This document shows positions 40,511 through 50,057 of a DNA stretch of 64,000 nucleotides, one piece after another. The notes under the pieces were generated by a model. The model ran no database searches. It worked only from the letters and a program-made list of their open reading frames with translations, and had not been told where the DNA came from. The DNA is from Coprococcus_C hominis. Lineage in GTDB: Bacteria; Bacillota; Clostridia; Lachnospirales; Lachnospiraceae. Location: assembly GCF_020687505.1 (NCBI RefSeq), contig NZ_JAJEQT010000006.1. One strand, written 5' to 3'. Position 1 is the stretch's first letter. Every line of letters begins with the position of its first letter. The position numbers and the translations under genes are program-made.

Positions 40511-43500
40511 ATGTTTGACAATAAGAACCGCTTTGTAATCGAAAACTACAACAAACAGTCCTGTTTCGCAAGCTTCCTCCCGGGCATCAGCGGTATCCAC
40601 GGAACCCCGCTCTGGAACTTCTACGTTAACCGTGGACAGGCAATCTGCAGCTTCGGCTCAGAGAACAAAGATCATTCCATCATGGAATTTTATCCGGCAC
40701 ATCAGTCCTACCAGTTTACAAAGACGATGGGCTTCCGCACGTTCCTGAAGGTAGACGGAACATTCTACGAGCCGTTTGTGGACGACGATATGCCACACAA
40801 GATGTACATCGGTATGAACGAGCTGGAAATCGAGGAGACAAACGAAGCACTTGGCATCAAAGTAAATGTCCTGTACTACACAATGCCAAACGAGCGTCTC
40901 GGCGGTCTGGTCCGTACTGTGACGATCACGAATCTCGCTGGTGCGAAGAAGGACGTGGAAGTGTTAGATGGTATGCCGGCACTGCTTCCATACGGTATCG
41001 CATTAAAGGATATGAAGGAGACGGCACAGACGACAAAGGCTTGGATGCAGGTCGAGGATGTAAACGAGAAGCTCCCATATTACCGTGTGCGTATCGCACT
41101 TGCCGATGCGGCAGAAGTTTCCGAGGTAGAGGCAGGAAACTTCATGGTATCTGTCAATAAGAACGGCGAAAAACTTCCGATCATCGCAGATCCGGAGCTG
41201 ATCTTTGATTACGATACAAGTCTGGCAAAGCCAGTGAAATTCTTTCAGACAGAGGTACTTGCACTTGCGGCAGAGCATCAGCTGTGTGCGAATCAGGTAC
41301 CGGCAGGGTTTGCGTGTGCGCATGAGGACATCACAGACAGTTACACGATCTATTCTGTATATGGTCAGGCAGGCACGAAGGAGCTGTTCCATACATTTGC
41401 AGATGCTGGTTTGAATGCAGCATATTTTGCAAGAAAGCATGAAGAAAATGACGCGATCATCAACGAACTTGCAGATACGATCGCAACGACAACGGCAGAT
41501 CCAGTCTTCGATGCGTACTGCAAGCAGACCTATATTGACAACGTCCTGCGTGGCGGATATCCGGTGAAGCTTCCGGGCGGACATATCTTCTATGTATATT
41601 CCAGAAAGCACGGCGATGTGGAGCGTGATTACAATTTCTTCTCCATGCTTCCGGAATATTATTCACAGGGAAATGGAAACTTCCGTGATGTAAACCAGAA
41701 CCGTCGAAGCGATATCTATTTTGCGAACTTCGTCGGCGATTACAATATCAAAGTATTTTACGATCTGCTGCAGTTGGATGGTTACAATCCATTGCAGGTA
41801 AAGCAGATTACATATTCATTAAAGCCAGAGGCAGAAGCGGAAGTGCTCTCCTATGTAACTGAGAATGCGGATGTTCTGAAAAACTTATTTGCAAAGCCAT
41901 TTACACCGGGTAAATTATACGCACAGATCTACAATAAGAAGGTTGGACTTACCATTGAGGAAGACAAGTTCTTCGCCGTTGTGATGGAACACAGTGTTGA
42001 GAATCTGAATGCAGATTTCGGTGAGGGCTACTGGAGCGACCACTGGACATACAATCTGGATCTCGTTGACGCATATCTGTCTGTCTATCCGGAGAAGGAA
42101 GAGACGATGCTCTTTGATGAGAAGGATTACACCTACTATGAGTCAAAGGCAACGGTTCTTCCACGTGTGAAGCGTTATGTCAAGACAGACAAGGGTGTCA
42201 GACAGTACAACTCGATCGACGAGGAGAAGAAGGCAGAGGTAACATTTGACAAGGCGCGTACAGCGTATGGAAAGGGTGACGTTTATACTTCAAATCTTGC
42301 AACGAAGCTTGTGCTGATGAGTACACTCAAGTTCGATGCACTCGATATGAAGGGCATCGGTGTCGAGATGGAAGGTGGAAAGCCGGGCTGGTATGACGCG
42401 TTAAATGGTCTGCCGGGATTATTTGGTTCTTCTGTCTGCGAGACATACGAATTACAGCGGATGTTATTGTTCTTGCGTGAGGAGCTTGCGAAGTTTGACC
42501 GTGCGGTAGACGTTCCTGCAGAGCTTGCCGAGCTGATTGAAAAGACAGATGCAGCACTTAAGAATTATACAAAGGGCGGTGACCGTCTGGCAGTATGGAA
42601 TGCTGTGAATATCGCAAAGGAAGCATATCGTGAGAAGACCGCATTTGGCATTGACGGAAAAGAAGAGACGATTCCGGCTGCAACGCTTATTGCAACTCTT
42701 GACCGCATGATCGCATATGTAGAGGAAGGAATTGAGCTTGGTTGTGCGATGAAAGATGGCATTGCACCGGCTTATATGGCATACAGCATGTCGGATTACA
42801 CAGAAAAGGACGGCGTGATCACACCGGAGAATCTGCAGGTGGTTGATATCCCGTTGTTCTTAGAGGGACCGGTTCGTTACCTGAAGCTGCCACAGACATA
42901 TGCGGCGAAGGAAGCACTTTATGAGAAGGTAAAGGCTTCAGATATGTATGACAAGAAGCTTGATATGTACAAGGTAAATGCACCACTTACAAAATGCTCT
43001 TACGAGATTGGACGTGCGCGTGCATTCTCCCCGGGCTGGCTGGAGAACGAATCCATCTGGCTGCATATGGAGTACAAATATTTACTGGAACTGTTGAAGT
43101 CCGGACTGTATGAAGAGTATTTCGCAGACTTAAAGAAGATGGGCGTTCCATTCCTGCCTTATGAGACATACGGCAGAAGTCCGCTCGAGAATTCATCCTT
43201 CTTAGTAAGCTCTGCAAACTTCAATGAGAAGATCCACGGAAAGGGCTTTGTCGCAAGACTGAGTGGTTCAACTGCAGAGTTCTTACAGATGTGGGAGCTT
43301 ATGATGAACGGCGAGAAGTTATTTACAATGCAGGATGGTACACTTACATTTAAGCTTGCACCGGCAATCCCGGCATATCTTGTGAAGGACGACGGCAAGG
43401 TAGAGACAACGTTGTTTGGCAAGATCAAGGTTGTATATGACTGTGGCAGCAAGCGGGATATAATTCCGGGACAGTATGCAGTTACAAAGTACGAACTTGT

Positions 43501-43609
43501 GGCGGCTGATGGAAGTATAGAGTCCTGTGAGGCAGCAACTGTATCCGGAGAAGCAGCACAGCGTATCCGCGATGGAAAGGTTGCAGAGATCCGTGTAACA
43601 ATCCAGTAA
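40511..43609 (+). CDS. Large clan GH-Q glycoside phosphorylase (GH94/GH149/GH161-like)
   Basis: 1032 residues, AAGGGG upstream of the ATG. Distinct from the neighbouring enzyme. N-terminal beta-sandwich (1-300) with FLPGISGIHGTPLWNFYVN, then the (alpha/alpha)6 catalytic domain: RDYNFFSMLPEYY and GNFRDVNQNRRSD near 375-400, and GKPGWYDALNGLPGLFGSS near 625, where the Asp in WYD is the likely general acid (WND in relatives). C-terminal LSGSTAEFLQMW. The N-D-A-x-NGLPG pattern is closer to beta-1,3-glucan phosphorylases of GH149/GH161 than to cellobiose phosphorylase, but this is a judgement by eye. With the first enzyme it could degrade an oligosaccharide stepwise to glucose-1-phosphate. Confidence 0.8.
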   Translation: MFDNKNRFVIENYNKQSCFASFLPGISGIHGTPLWNFYVNRGQAICSFGSENKDHSIMEFYPAHQSYQFTKTMGFRTFLKVDGTFYEPFVDDDMPHKMYIGMNELEIEETNEALGIKVNVLYYTMPNERLGGLVRTVTITNLAGAKKDVEVLDGMPALLPYGIALKDMKETAQTTKAWMQVEDVNEKLPYYRVRIALADAAEVSEVEAGNFMVSVNKNGEKLPIIADPELIFDYDTSLAKPVKFFQTEVLALAAEHQLCANQVPAGFACAHEDITDSYTIYSVYGQAGTKELFHTFADAGLNAAYFARKHEENDAIINELADTIATTTADPVFDAYCKQTYIDNVLRGGYPVKLPGGHIFYVYSRKHGDVERDYNFFSMLPEYYSQGNGNFRDVNQNRRSDIYFANFVGDYNIKVFYDLLQLDGYNPLQVKQITYSLKPEAEAEVLSYVTENADVLKNLFAKPFTPGKLYAQIYNKKVGLTIEEDKFFAVVMEHSVENLNADFGEGYWSDHWTYNLDLVDAYLSVYPEKEETMLFDEKDYTYYESKATVLPRVKRYVKTDKGVRQYNSIDEEKKAEVTFDKARTAYGKGDVYTSNLATKLVLMSTLKFDALDMKGIGVEMEGGKPGWYDALNGLPGLFGSSVCETYELQRMLLFLREELAKFDRAVDVPAELAELIEKTDAALKNYTKGGDRLAVWNAVNIAKEAYREKTAFGIDGKEETIPAATLIATLDRMIAYVEEGIELGCAMKDGIAPAYMAYSMSDYTEKDGVITPENLQVVDIPLFLEGPVRYLKLPQTYAAKEALYEKVKASDMYDKKLDMYKVNAPLTKCSYEIGRARAFSPGWLENESIWLHMEYKYLLELLKSGLYEEYFADLKKMGVPFLPYETYGRSPLENSSFLVSSANFNEKIHGKGFVARLSGSTAEFLQMWELMMNGEKLFTMQDGTLTFKLAPAIPAYLVKDDGKVETTLFGKIKVVYDCGSKRDIIPGQYAVTKYELVAADGSIESCEAATVSGEAAQRIRDGKVAEIRVTIQ

Positions 43610-43631
43610 AACAGAATGTAATAGAAAGTTC

Positions 43632-43660
43632 GTGACAAGAACAGGAAAATTATATATAAT
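43632..43660 (+). promoter_or_regulatory. Promoter of the L,D-transpeptidase gene
   Basis: GTGACA, 17-base spacer, TATAAT. Leader of about 65 bases. Confidence 0.7.
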
Positions 43661-43730
43661 AAATGTCAATTATGTGATTTACAAAAATCAAGTGAAGGAG
43701 AAGCGGGCTTTCAAGGACGCGTACAGGATT

Positions 43731-45221
43731 ATGAAAAAAATAGGAGCATTTTTATTATCGCTTGTGATGCTGCTCAGTGTGATCGTATTGCCAACGAATA
43801 CCACACAGGCAGCGGAGGCGATGCCGACAGTATCATATAGTGTACATGCACAGAGTTACGGCTGGATGAATCCAGCTCAGAATGGTAAGACGGCAGGTAC
43901 GACCGGGCAGGGGAAACGTCTCGAAGCGATTGCGATTTCTTTAAAACAGAATGGGACATCTTATGCAGGCGGACTTCGCTATCAGGCACATGTGCAAACT
44001 TATGGCTGGATGAACTGGGTGGATGCCGATACGAATGGAGCATCCCCAAGAAGTCTTGCAGATAAAGGACAGTATGCCGGAACGGTTGGGAAGTCAAAGC
44101 GTATGGAAGCAATCCGGATGGAACTGACGGGTGAACTTGCAAATCGCTATGAGGTATTATACCGTGTACATATGCAGACGTATGGCTGGAGCTCATGGAC
44201 AAAAGGCGGCGATACAGCTGGCACAGTTGGACAGGGAAAACGTCTTGAAGCAATCGAAATCAAGCTGATCCAGAAACCATCGGTAACGCCGGCTGCCACA
44301 GTAAATTATCAGGTACATGCACAGTCTTATGGCTGGATGAATACAGTGCCAGGTGGAACAATCGCGGGTACTACTGGAAAGGGTAAACGTCTCGAAGCGA
44401 TCAAGATTGATTTAAAGACACAGGGTGTAACAGGCGGTATCGTCTATAATACCCATGTGCAGTCCCTTGGCTGGACAAAGGATGTTTCGAACAATGGCGT
44501 GAGTGGTACGACAGGTCAGTCAAAGCGGATCGAGGCCATCTGCATGCATCTGACCGGCGATATTACAGCATATTACGATATTTACTATCGTGTCCATTGT
44601 CAGTCACTCGGCTGGCTTGACTGGGCGAAAAATGGACAGATGGCAGGTACAACCAATGGTGGAAAACGGATGGAGGCAATCCAGATCCAGCTCGTCAAAA
44701 AGGGCGGAAAGGCACCGGGGACAACGGCGAAGCCGTATGTTTATATTGAACCACCAGCGATTACGAAGGATACATATGAGATTCGTGTAAACAAGCAGGA
44801 GAGCTGCATTACGATCTATAAGGATGGCGTGCCAATCAAGGCAATGACCTGTTCGCCGGGTGACGCCACTCCGGTTGGAACCTTCTATCTGGCTGGTAAA
44901 TGGCGTTGGAATGCACTGATGGGTGGTGTACAGGGACAGTATTGTTCTCAGATACAGGGCGATTTCTTATTCCATTCGGTGTTATATAATAAGACGAATC
45001 CGCGCACACTGATTCCAAGCAGCTATAACAACCTCGGAAAACGTGTATCGCATGGATGCGTCCGGTTACAGGTTATTGACGCAAAGTGGATCTTTGATAA
45101 TTGTCCAAGAGGCACAAAGATTACGATCTATAATTCCAGTGATCCGGGACCACTCGGTAAGCCGGTATTGCAGAAGATACCGGGCAGCCAGACATGGGAC
45201 CCGACCGATCCAGCAATTTAA
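43731..45221 (+). CDS. Secreted L,D-transpeptidase (YkuD) with ChW repeats
   Basis: 496 residues from the ATG at 43731. Signal peptide MKKIGAFLLSLVMLLSVIV with cleavage near TQA-AEA (about 28). Six ChW repeats (about 33-345) in two groups of three; repeat two carries an insert of about 12 residues. The C-terminal YkuD domain (about 365-480) has the catalytic SHGCVRL with Cys443 and upstream His in FLFHSV. The enzyme makes 3-3 cross-links in peptidoglycan or anchors proteins. The ChW modules are of the same type as in the amidase at 26044-28896. Own promoter and following hairpin indicate a single-gene unit. Confidence 0.93.
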   Translation: MKKIGAFLLSLVMLLSVIVLPTNTTQAAEAMPTVSYSVHAQSYGWMNPAQNGKTAGTTGQGKRLEAIAISLKQNGTSYAGGLRYQAHVQTYGWMNWVDADTNGASPRSLADKGQYAGTVGKSKRMEAIRMELTGELANRYEVLYRVHMQTYGWSSWTKGGDTAGTVGQGKRLEAIEIKLIQKPSVTPAATVNYQVHAQSYGWMNTVPGGTIAGTTGKGKRLEAIKIDLKTQGVTGGIVYNTHVQSLGWTKDVSNNGVSGTTGQSKRIEAICMHLTGDITAYYDIYYRVHCQSLGWLDWAKNGQMAGTTNGGKRMEAIQIQLVKKGGKAPGTTAKPYVYIEPPAITKDTYEIRVNKQESCITIYKDGVPIKAMTCSPGDATPVGTFYLAGKWRWNALMGGVQGQYCSQIQGDFLFHSVLYNKTNPRTLIPSSYNNLGKRVSHGCVRLQVIDAKWIFDNCPRGTKITIYNSSDPGPLGKPVLQKIPGSQTWDPTDPAI

Positions 45222-45224
45222 ATA

Positions 45225-45286
45225 AAAAAGCGGGGTGTCGCATCGGAACATAGTTTATGTCTCCGGTGCGACTGTCGTGTTTTTGG
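45225..45286 (+). terminator. Terminator after the L,D-transpeptidase gene
   Basis: Stem GTCGCATCGGA / TCCGGTGCGAC (45237-45247 with 45262-45272) with an inner ACATA / TATGT. Outer A-run and T-run extend it imperfectly. Confidence 0.7.
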
Positions 45287-45327
45287 AAAGAGACAAATGA
45301 GCGCAGCTTATTTGTAAAAGAGGAACT

Positions 45328-46686
45328 ATGTACTTAGAAGAACAACGAAGAAGAGCATTGAGTTTGCTTGCGAATTTGATCATATGGGTATTTGAGGCAG
45401 TATCATTTGGTGTGATCTGGTTTGGAGAGTATCACAATCCGTTATTCTTTCGGGGAAATTATGTCGTGATCGGGTTGTATGCCGTCTTTCTGTTTCTGAT
45501 CACCAAAAGCTTCAATGGATATAAATTAAGCTATATGCGCGTGCTTGATCTGTGTCTGTCACATGGACTTGCAATCGTGATCGGTGGAGCTGTTGCGTAT
45601 ATTTTCATCTGCATGGTATCGCGTGATTATATGAACGTGCTTCCGGTTATCATAATGGTAATCATACAGATTGTGTTTGAGACGCTCTGGGTGATTTTGA
45701 TCCAGCATATCTACATGCTGTTTTTCCCACCGCGGAAGCTGATCGTGATCTATGGTATTTATCCGCCGGAGAATTTCCTTCTTAAGATCAATGCCAGACG
45801 TGATCGTTATCAGATCTGTGAGGTATTAAATTATCAGCAGGGTATGGAGAAAATCCAGCAGGATGTATTGGATTTCGAAGGCGTCGTGCTGTATGATCTG
45901 CCGTCAGAAGACCGAAATAATATATTGAAATATTGCTTTAAGCATTCTATCCGTACCTATGTCATTCCGAAGATCACGGATATTATCATGAAAGGCTCGG
46001 ATGATATGCATCTGGTAGATACACCGGTATTTTTGTCAAGAAATATCGGCTTGCAGGCAGATCAGCGTTTCTTCAAACGCGCAACCGATCTGTTAATATC
46101 CGGGGTTGGAATTATCGTAGCATCCCCAATCATGCTGATCATTGCGATCGCGATTAAGGCATATGACCACGGACCGGTCTTTTACCGGCAGGTGCGGCTG
46201 ACACGGGGTGGAAAACAGTTTATGATCTATAAGTTCCGAAGTATGCGTATTGATGCGGAGGCGCACGGTGCGCAGCTTGCGAAGAAAGATGATGACCGAA
46301 TCACACCAGTTGGAAAGGTGCTGCGAAATCTCCATCTGGACGAACTGCCACAGCTGTTCAATGTCTTTGTCGGCGATATGTCGATGGTTGGTCCAAGACC
46401 GGAGCGACCGGAGATCTTCGAGAAATACGAGGAGTCGGTACCGGATTTTGATTTCCGTCTGAAGGTAAAGGCGGGATTGACCGGATATGCACAGGTGTAC
46501 GGTAAATACAACACCACACCGATTGATAAATTGAAACTGGATCTGACATATATTCAGGAATACTCCTATCGGTTGGATCTGAAATTATTGCTTTTGACCT
46601 TCCGTATCGTGTTCCGTAAGGAAAGCTCGGAGGGTGTGGATAAGAATCAGCAGACCGCATTAAAGGATAAAAACGAGAAAGGATAA
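45328..46686 (+). CDS. Polyprenyl-phosphate sugar-1-phosphate transferase (WbaP/PglC type)
   Basis: 452 residues. N-terminal membrane helices (about four, residues 10-135) and a Rossmann-like middle region, then the bacterial sugar transferase domain (about 250-445): FKRATDLLISGVGIIVASPIM, KFRSMRIDAE, LRNLHLDELPQLFNVFVGDMSMVGPRPE and KAGLTGYAQV. It transfers a sugar-phosphate from a UDP-sugar to undecaprenyl phosphate, starting a surface polymer. It heads the cluster that includes TarI-like, TagGH-like and TagF-like genes, so it probably primes that polymer in place of TagO. AGAGGAA upstream of the ATG. Confidence 0.92.
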   Translation: MYLEEQRRRALSLLANLIIWVFEAVSFGVIWFGEYHNPLFFRGNYVVIGLYAVFLFLITKSFNGYKLSYMRVLDLCLSHGLAIVIGGAVAYIFICMVSRDYMNVLPVIIMVIIQIVFETLWVILIQHIYMLFFPPRKLIVIYGIYPPENFLLKINARRDRYQICEVLNYQQGMEKIQQDVLDFEGVVLYDLPSEDRNNILKYCFKHSIRTYVIPKITDIIMKGSDDMHLVDTPVFLSRNIGLQADQRFFKRATDLLISGVGIIVASPIMLIIAIAIKAYDHGPVFYRQVRLTRGGKQFMIYKFRSMRIDAEAHGAQLAKKDDDRITPVGKVLRNLHLDELPQLFNVFVGDMSMVGPRPERPEIFEKYEESVPDFDFRLKVKAGLTGYAQVYGKYNTTPIDKLKLDLTYIQEYSYRLDLKLLLLTFRIVFRKESSEGVDKNQQTALKDKNEKG

Positions 46687-46697
46687 AGGTATCGCAC

Positions 46698-47414
46698 ATG
46701 AATGTAGCAGTGATTATTGCCGGAGGCTCCGGACAGAGAATGGGACAGGATATCCCGAAGCAGTTTATCAACGTATATGACAAACCGGTTTTGATCTATA
46801 CGCTGGAGAGTTTTCAGAGAAATGATCTGATCGATGCAATCGAGGTTGTCTGTATCGACGGATGGCATAACGTGTTATGGGCGTATGCCAAGCAGTTCAA
46901 TATTACAAAGGTAAAATGGGTGATCTCTGGTGGAAACAGCGCACAGGAATCTATCCGAAATGGTGTCTACAACTTGAAGGATGTCTGCTCTGCAGATGAT
47001 AACATCATCATTCATGATGGTATCCGTCCTCTGGTCGACGACGAGGTGCTCGAGGATGTCATTGCGAAATGTAATGAGTTTGGAAATGGTGTTACGTCCC
47101 TTCCTTACAATGAGCAGATCTTCGTGATTGACGATGAGGCATCTACAACGAAATACATTCCACGTGAGACACTGCGCCGCGTATCGACACCACAGGCATA
47201 CAAGTTCGATAAGCTTGTGTGGGCATACGAGAAGGCATTTGCAGAGGAAATCGGTATCTACGGTTCTTCTTATACAAATACGATGATGGTAGAGCTTGGC
47301 GAGCGCCTGTATTTTGCGAAGGGCTCGGACAAGAACATCAAGCTTACGACGAAGGATGATCTGGAGATTTTCAAGGGTTATCTGACCGCAGAGAAGGATA
47401 AATGGTTAAAGTAG
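46698..47414 (+). CDS. tarI: Ribitol-5-phosphate cytidylyltransferase (TarI/IspD family)
   Basis: 238 residues. Starts MNVAVIIAGGSGQRMGQDIPKQF (CTP-binding G-rich loop with R and K), then VSGGNSAQESIRNGV, IHDGIRPLV and STPQAYKF. TarI and IspD are alike in sequence. The polymer context, the neighbouring SDR gene and the TagF-like genes favour TarI, which makes CDP-ribitol; IspD function (MEP pathway) is the alternative. Eleven bases after the sugar transferase gene, and the SDR gene starts 11 bases later. Confidence 0.8.
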   Translation: MNVAVIIAGGSGQRMGQDIPKQFINVYDKPVLIYTLESFQRNDLIDAIEVVCIDGWHNVLWAYAKQFNITKVKWVISGGNSAQESIRNGVYNLKDVCSADDNIIIHDGIRPLVDDEVLEDVIAKCNEFGNGVTSLPYNEQIFVIDDEASTTKYIPRETLRRVSTPQAYKFDKLVWAYEKAFAEEIGIYGSSYTNTMMVELGERLYFAKGSDKNIKLTTKDDLEIFKGYLTAEKDKWLK

Positions 47415-47425
47415 GAGAGACAGCG

Positions 47426-48493
47426 ATGCATTTATATGACAGTGAACTTTATTTGCAGGATGTGTGTGCCGTTGCAAGCATGATCGAGGTACAGGAGCTT
47501 GCAGACGAATCGGTGCTGATCTCCGGAGGCACCGGCATGATCGGCAGCTTCTTGGTGGATGCACTTTTGTACGCAGACAAGCATTATCAGGCAAATACGC
47601 AAGTGTATATATTAGGCAGAAATGAGGAGAAGGCGCGTGCCCGTTTCGCGGACTATGCGGATTGTCCACAGTTTCATTTTATTAAGCAGGATATCAATGA
47701 GAAGGTAGTCGGAAATCCGGCTTTGCCAGCGAAAATCGATTATGTAATCCATGCGGCGAGCAACACCCATCCGGTTGCCTATGCGAGCGATCCGATTGGA
47801 ACAATCACCGCAAATGTATTCGGTACCCAGTATCTGCTCGATTATGCGAAGGAGGCAGGCTGCAAGCGGTTTGTATTTTTATCTTCCGTTGAAATCTACG
47901 GAGAAAACCGTGGCGATACGGATAAGTTTGCAGAGGACTATCTCGGCTATATCGACTGCAACACGATGCGTGCCGGATATCCGGAGAGCAAGCGTACCGG
48001 TGAGGCATTGTGTCAGGCATACCGCAAACAAAAGGCGATGGATGTCGTAATTCCGCGTCTGTCCCGTGTGTACGGTCCGACGATGCTGCTGAGCGATACA
48101 AAAGCACTGTCCCAGTTCATCTTAAAGAGTGTGAAGCGGGAAGATATCGTGTTAAAGAGCGAGGGAACACAGGAGTTTTCATATGCCTATGTGGCAGACT
48201 GTGTCGCAGGTATCCTTGCTGTCATGTTAGATGGCAAAGATGGTGAGGCATACAATATCTGTTCGAAGGATTCGGATGTGCAGCTTCGCGATGTCGCAAA
48301 GCAGCTCGCGGATCTCGCAGATAAACAGGTCGTGTTTGACTTACCGGATGCGACGGAGCAGGCGGGCTATTCGAAGGCGACCAAGGCAACACTTGACACG
48401 ACAAAGCTTCAGACAGAACTTGGCTTTGTGCCACAATACGATATGAAGACCGGACTTTCCCACACCGTACAGGTGCTTCGGGAAATCATGTAG
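47426..48493 (+). CDS. NAD-dependent epimerase/dehydratase (extended SDR)
   Basis: 355 residues from the ATG at 47426 (AGGAGAG upstream). A short upstream extension overlaps the previous gene and is rejected. NAD-binding GGTGMIGSFLVD near residue 40, catalytic YPESK (Y-x-x-x-K) near 190, and SSVEIYG. In canonical pathways TarI is paired with TarJ, a medium-chain dehydrogenase. Here an extended SDR occupies the place, so it may supply the ribitol-phosphate precursor or modify a nucleotide sugar. Exact reaction not assignable. Confidence 0.85.
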   Translation: MHLYDSELYLQDVCAVASMIEVQELADESVLISGGTGMIGSFLVDALLYADKHYQANTQVYILGRNEEKARARFADYADCPQFHFIKQDINEKVVGNPALPAKIDYVIHAASNTHPVAYASDPIGTITANVFGTQYLLDYAKEAGCKRFVFLSSVEIYGENRGDTDKFAEDYLGYIDCNTMRAGYPESKRTGEALCQAYRKQKAMDVVIPRLSRVYGPTMLLSDTKALSQFILKSVKREDIVLKSEGTQEFSYAYVADCVAGILAVMLDGKDGEAYNICSKDSDVQLRDVAKQLADLADKQVVFDLPDATEQAGYSKATKATLDTTKLQTELGFVPQYDMKTGLSHTVQVLREIM

Positions 48494-48511
48494 ACAGGGA
48501 ATAGGAAAAAT

Positions 48512-49288
48512 ATGGGAACAAAAATCAAGGAGTTTCGTCAATATAACAATTTATTTACGGAGCTTGTCAGAAAAGGAATCAAATTAAAATACAGACGATC
48601 GTATCTCGGAATCGTCTGGTCGATGATCGAGCCATTGCTTACGATGATCGTATTGACGTTGGTATTCGGTACGCTGCTTGGACACAAGGAGAAATCATTT
48701 CCGGTCTATATCCTGACCGGACGGCTGATGTATACGCTGTTTTCACAGTCAACGACGTCTGCCCTAAAGTCCATCCGTCAGAATGAGGCGATGATCAAGA
48801 AGGTGTATGTTCCGAAATATCTGTATCCGCTTGCGAATATCTGTTTCAATTACATTTTGTTTCTGATATCGCTTGTTGTGCTTGCGGTTGTTGCACTGGT
48901 GCTGGGCGTGTTCCCGACATGGCGTACACTGCTTGCCATCGTACCGCTGCTAAATCTGTTTTTGTTGTCCATTGGCGCGGGTATGATACTTGCGACGATT
49001 GGCGTGTATTTCCGGGATATGGAATATCTGTGGAACGTTGCATTGATGCTGATTATGTATACTTGTGCGATCTTCTATTATCCAAAGAAGATTTTGAATA
49101 GTAATGTAAGCTGGATTTTGAAATTCAATCCGCTGTTTTGTATTATCAACAATTTCCGTAACTGTGTGTTCGGCAGGGCGATGAGTGCGCATATGCTGAT
49201 TTATTCCTTCACCTTTGCATTTGTCTGCATCGTGATCGGAATTGCAGTATTCAATAAGAAGCAGGATCAGTTTATCCTGCATCTGTAA
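48512..49288 (+). CDS. Polysaccharide/teichoic acid ABC exporter permease (TagG-like)
   Basis: 258 residues, six helices. ABC-2 polysaccharide exporter signature: KGIKLKYRRSYLGIVWSMIEPLLTMIVL near the N terminus, IRQNEAMIKKVYVPKYLYPL, and the C-terminal FYYPKKIL..FNPLFCIINNFR. Works with the next gene to flip the lipid-linked polymer across the membrane. Follows the SDR gene after 18 bases. Confidence 0.93.
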   Translation: MGTKIKEFRQYNNLFTELVRKGIKLKYRRSYLGIVWSMIEPLLTMIVLTLVFGTLLGHKEKSFPVYILTGRLMYTLFSQSTTSALKSIRQNEAMIKKVYVPKYLYPLANICFNYILFLISLVVLAVVALVLGVFPTWRTLLAIVPLLNLFLLSIGAGMILATIGVYFRDMEYLWNVALMLIMYTCAIFYYPKKILNSNVSWILKFNPLFCIINNFRNCVFGRAMSAHMLIYSFTFAFVCIVIGIAVFNKKQDQFILHL

Positions 49289-49306
49289 GGCATGGGAGGA
49301 GATATC

Positions 49307-50056
49307 GTGAGCGAAGAGACAAGAAAAGACGTAATTACATTATCCCATGTTGGCATGGAGTTTCATCTGAATAAGGAAAAGGTCGACAGCCTGAAGGAAT
49401 ATTTTATCAAGCTTGTCAAACATGATATTGCATACACGGAGTTCTGGGCATTAAAGGATGTGACCTTTTCGGTCAAGCAGGGCGACAGAGTCGGAATCTT
49501 AGGCTTAAATGGCGCGGGCAAATCAACCTTGATGAAGGTGATTGCAGGTGTGTTCAAACCGACAGAGGGAACGATTGAGAAACAGGGTGTGCTTGCGCCG
49601 ATGATCGAGCTTGGTGCCGGCTTTGACATGCAGTACACCGGGGCGGAAAATATTTTCCTCTACGGGGCGGTGCTTGGACATTCGCGCAAATTCATGGAAG
49701 AAAAATTCGATGAGATCGTGGAGTTCTCCGAGCTTGGCAAGTTTATCGATGTACCGCTGAAGAACTATTCCTCCGGTATGAAGGCGAGACTTGGATTCTC
49801 GATTGCGACCGTGGTGCGTCCGGACATTCTGATCCTGGATGAAGTGCTGTCGGTCGGCGATGCGAAATTCCGTAAGAAGAGCGAGAAGAAGCTGGTCGAT
49901 ATGATGGATACCGGAGTGACTGTACTTTTTGTATCGCATAATCTGGACCAGGTGAAGCGTATCTGCAACAAGGCCATGATCCTGGAGCATGGGGAAATGA
50001 AAGCATTTGGAGATATCGATGAGATAGCTCCTGTCTATGAAGAGATGATTGAATAA
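49307..50056 (+). CDS. Polysaccharide/teichoic acid ABC exporter ATPase (TagH-like)
   Basis: 249 residues from the GTG at 49307, with GGGAGGAG 6 bases upstream. An ATG at 49292 would start inside that region with no ribosome site. Walker A GLNGAGKST, signature YSSGMKARLGFSIA, Walker B ILILDEVLSVGD and switch His FVSHNLDQ. LAPMIELGAGFDMQYTGAEN is the marker of the KpsT/Wzt/TagH group. It lacks the long C-terminal extension of B. subtilis TagH. Confidence 0.93.
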   Translation: MSEETRKDVITLSHVGMEFHLNKEKVDSLKEYFIKLVKHDIAYTEFWALKDVTFSVKQGDRVGILGLNGAGKSTLMKVIAGVFKPTEGTIEKQGVLAPMIELGAGFDMQYTGAENIFLYGAVLGHSRKFMEEKFDEIVEFSELGKFIDVPLKNYSSGMKARLGFSIATVVRPDILILDEVLSVGDAKFRKKSEKKLVDMMDTGVTVLFVSHNLDQVKRICNKAMILEHGEMKAFGDIDEIAPVYEEMIE

Positions 50057-50057
50057 T

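Noticed and set aside
46698..47414. IspD of the MEP isoprenoid pathway
   Set aside because: Kept only as an alternative: the gene sits inside a surface phosphopolymer cluster with TagF- and TagGH-like genes, which favours TarI.
49292..49306. ATG start of the TagH-like ATPase at 49292
   Set aside because: The GGGAGGAG ribosome site lies after this ATG and is well placed for the GTG at 49307.
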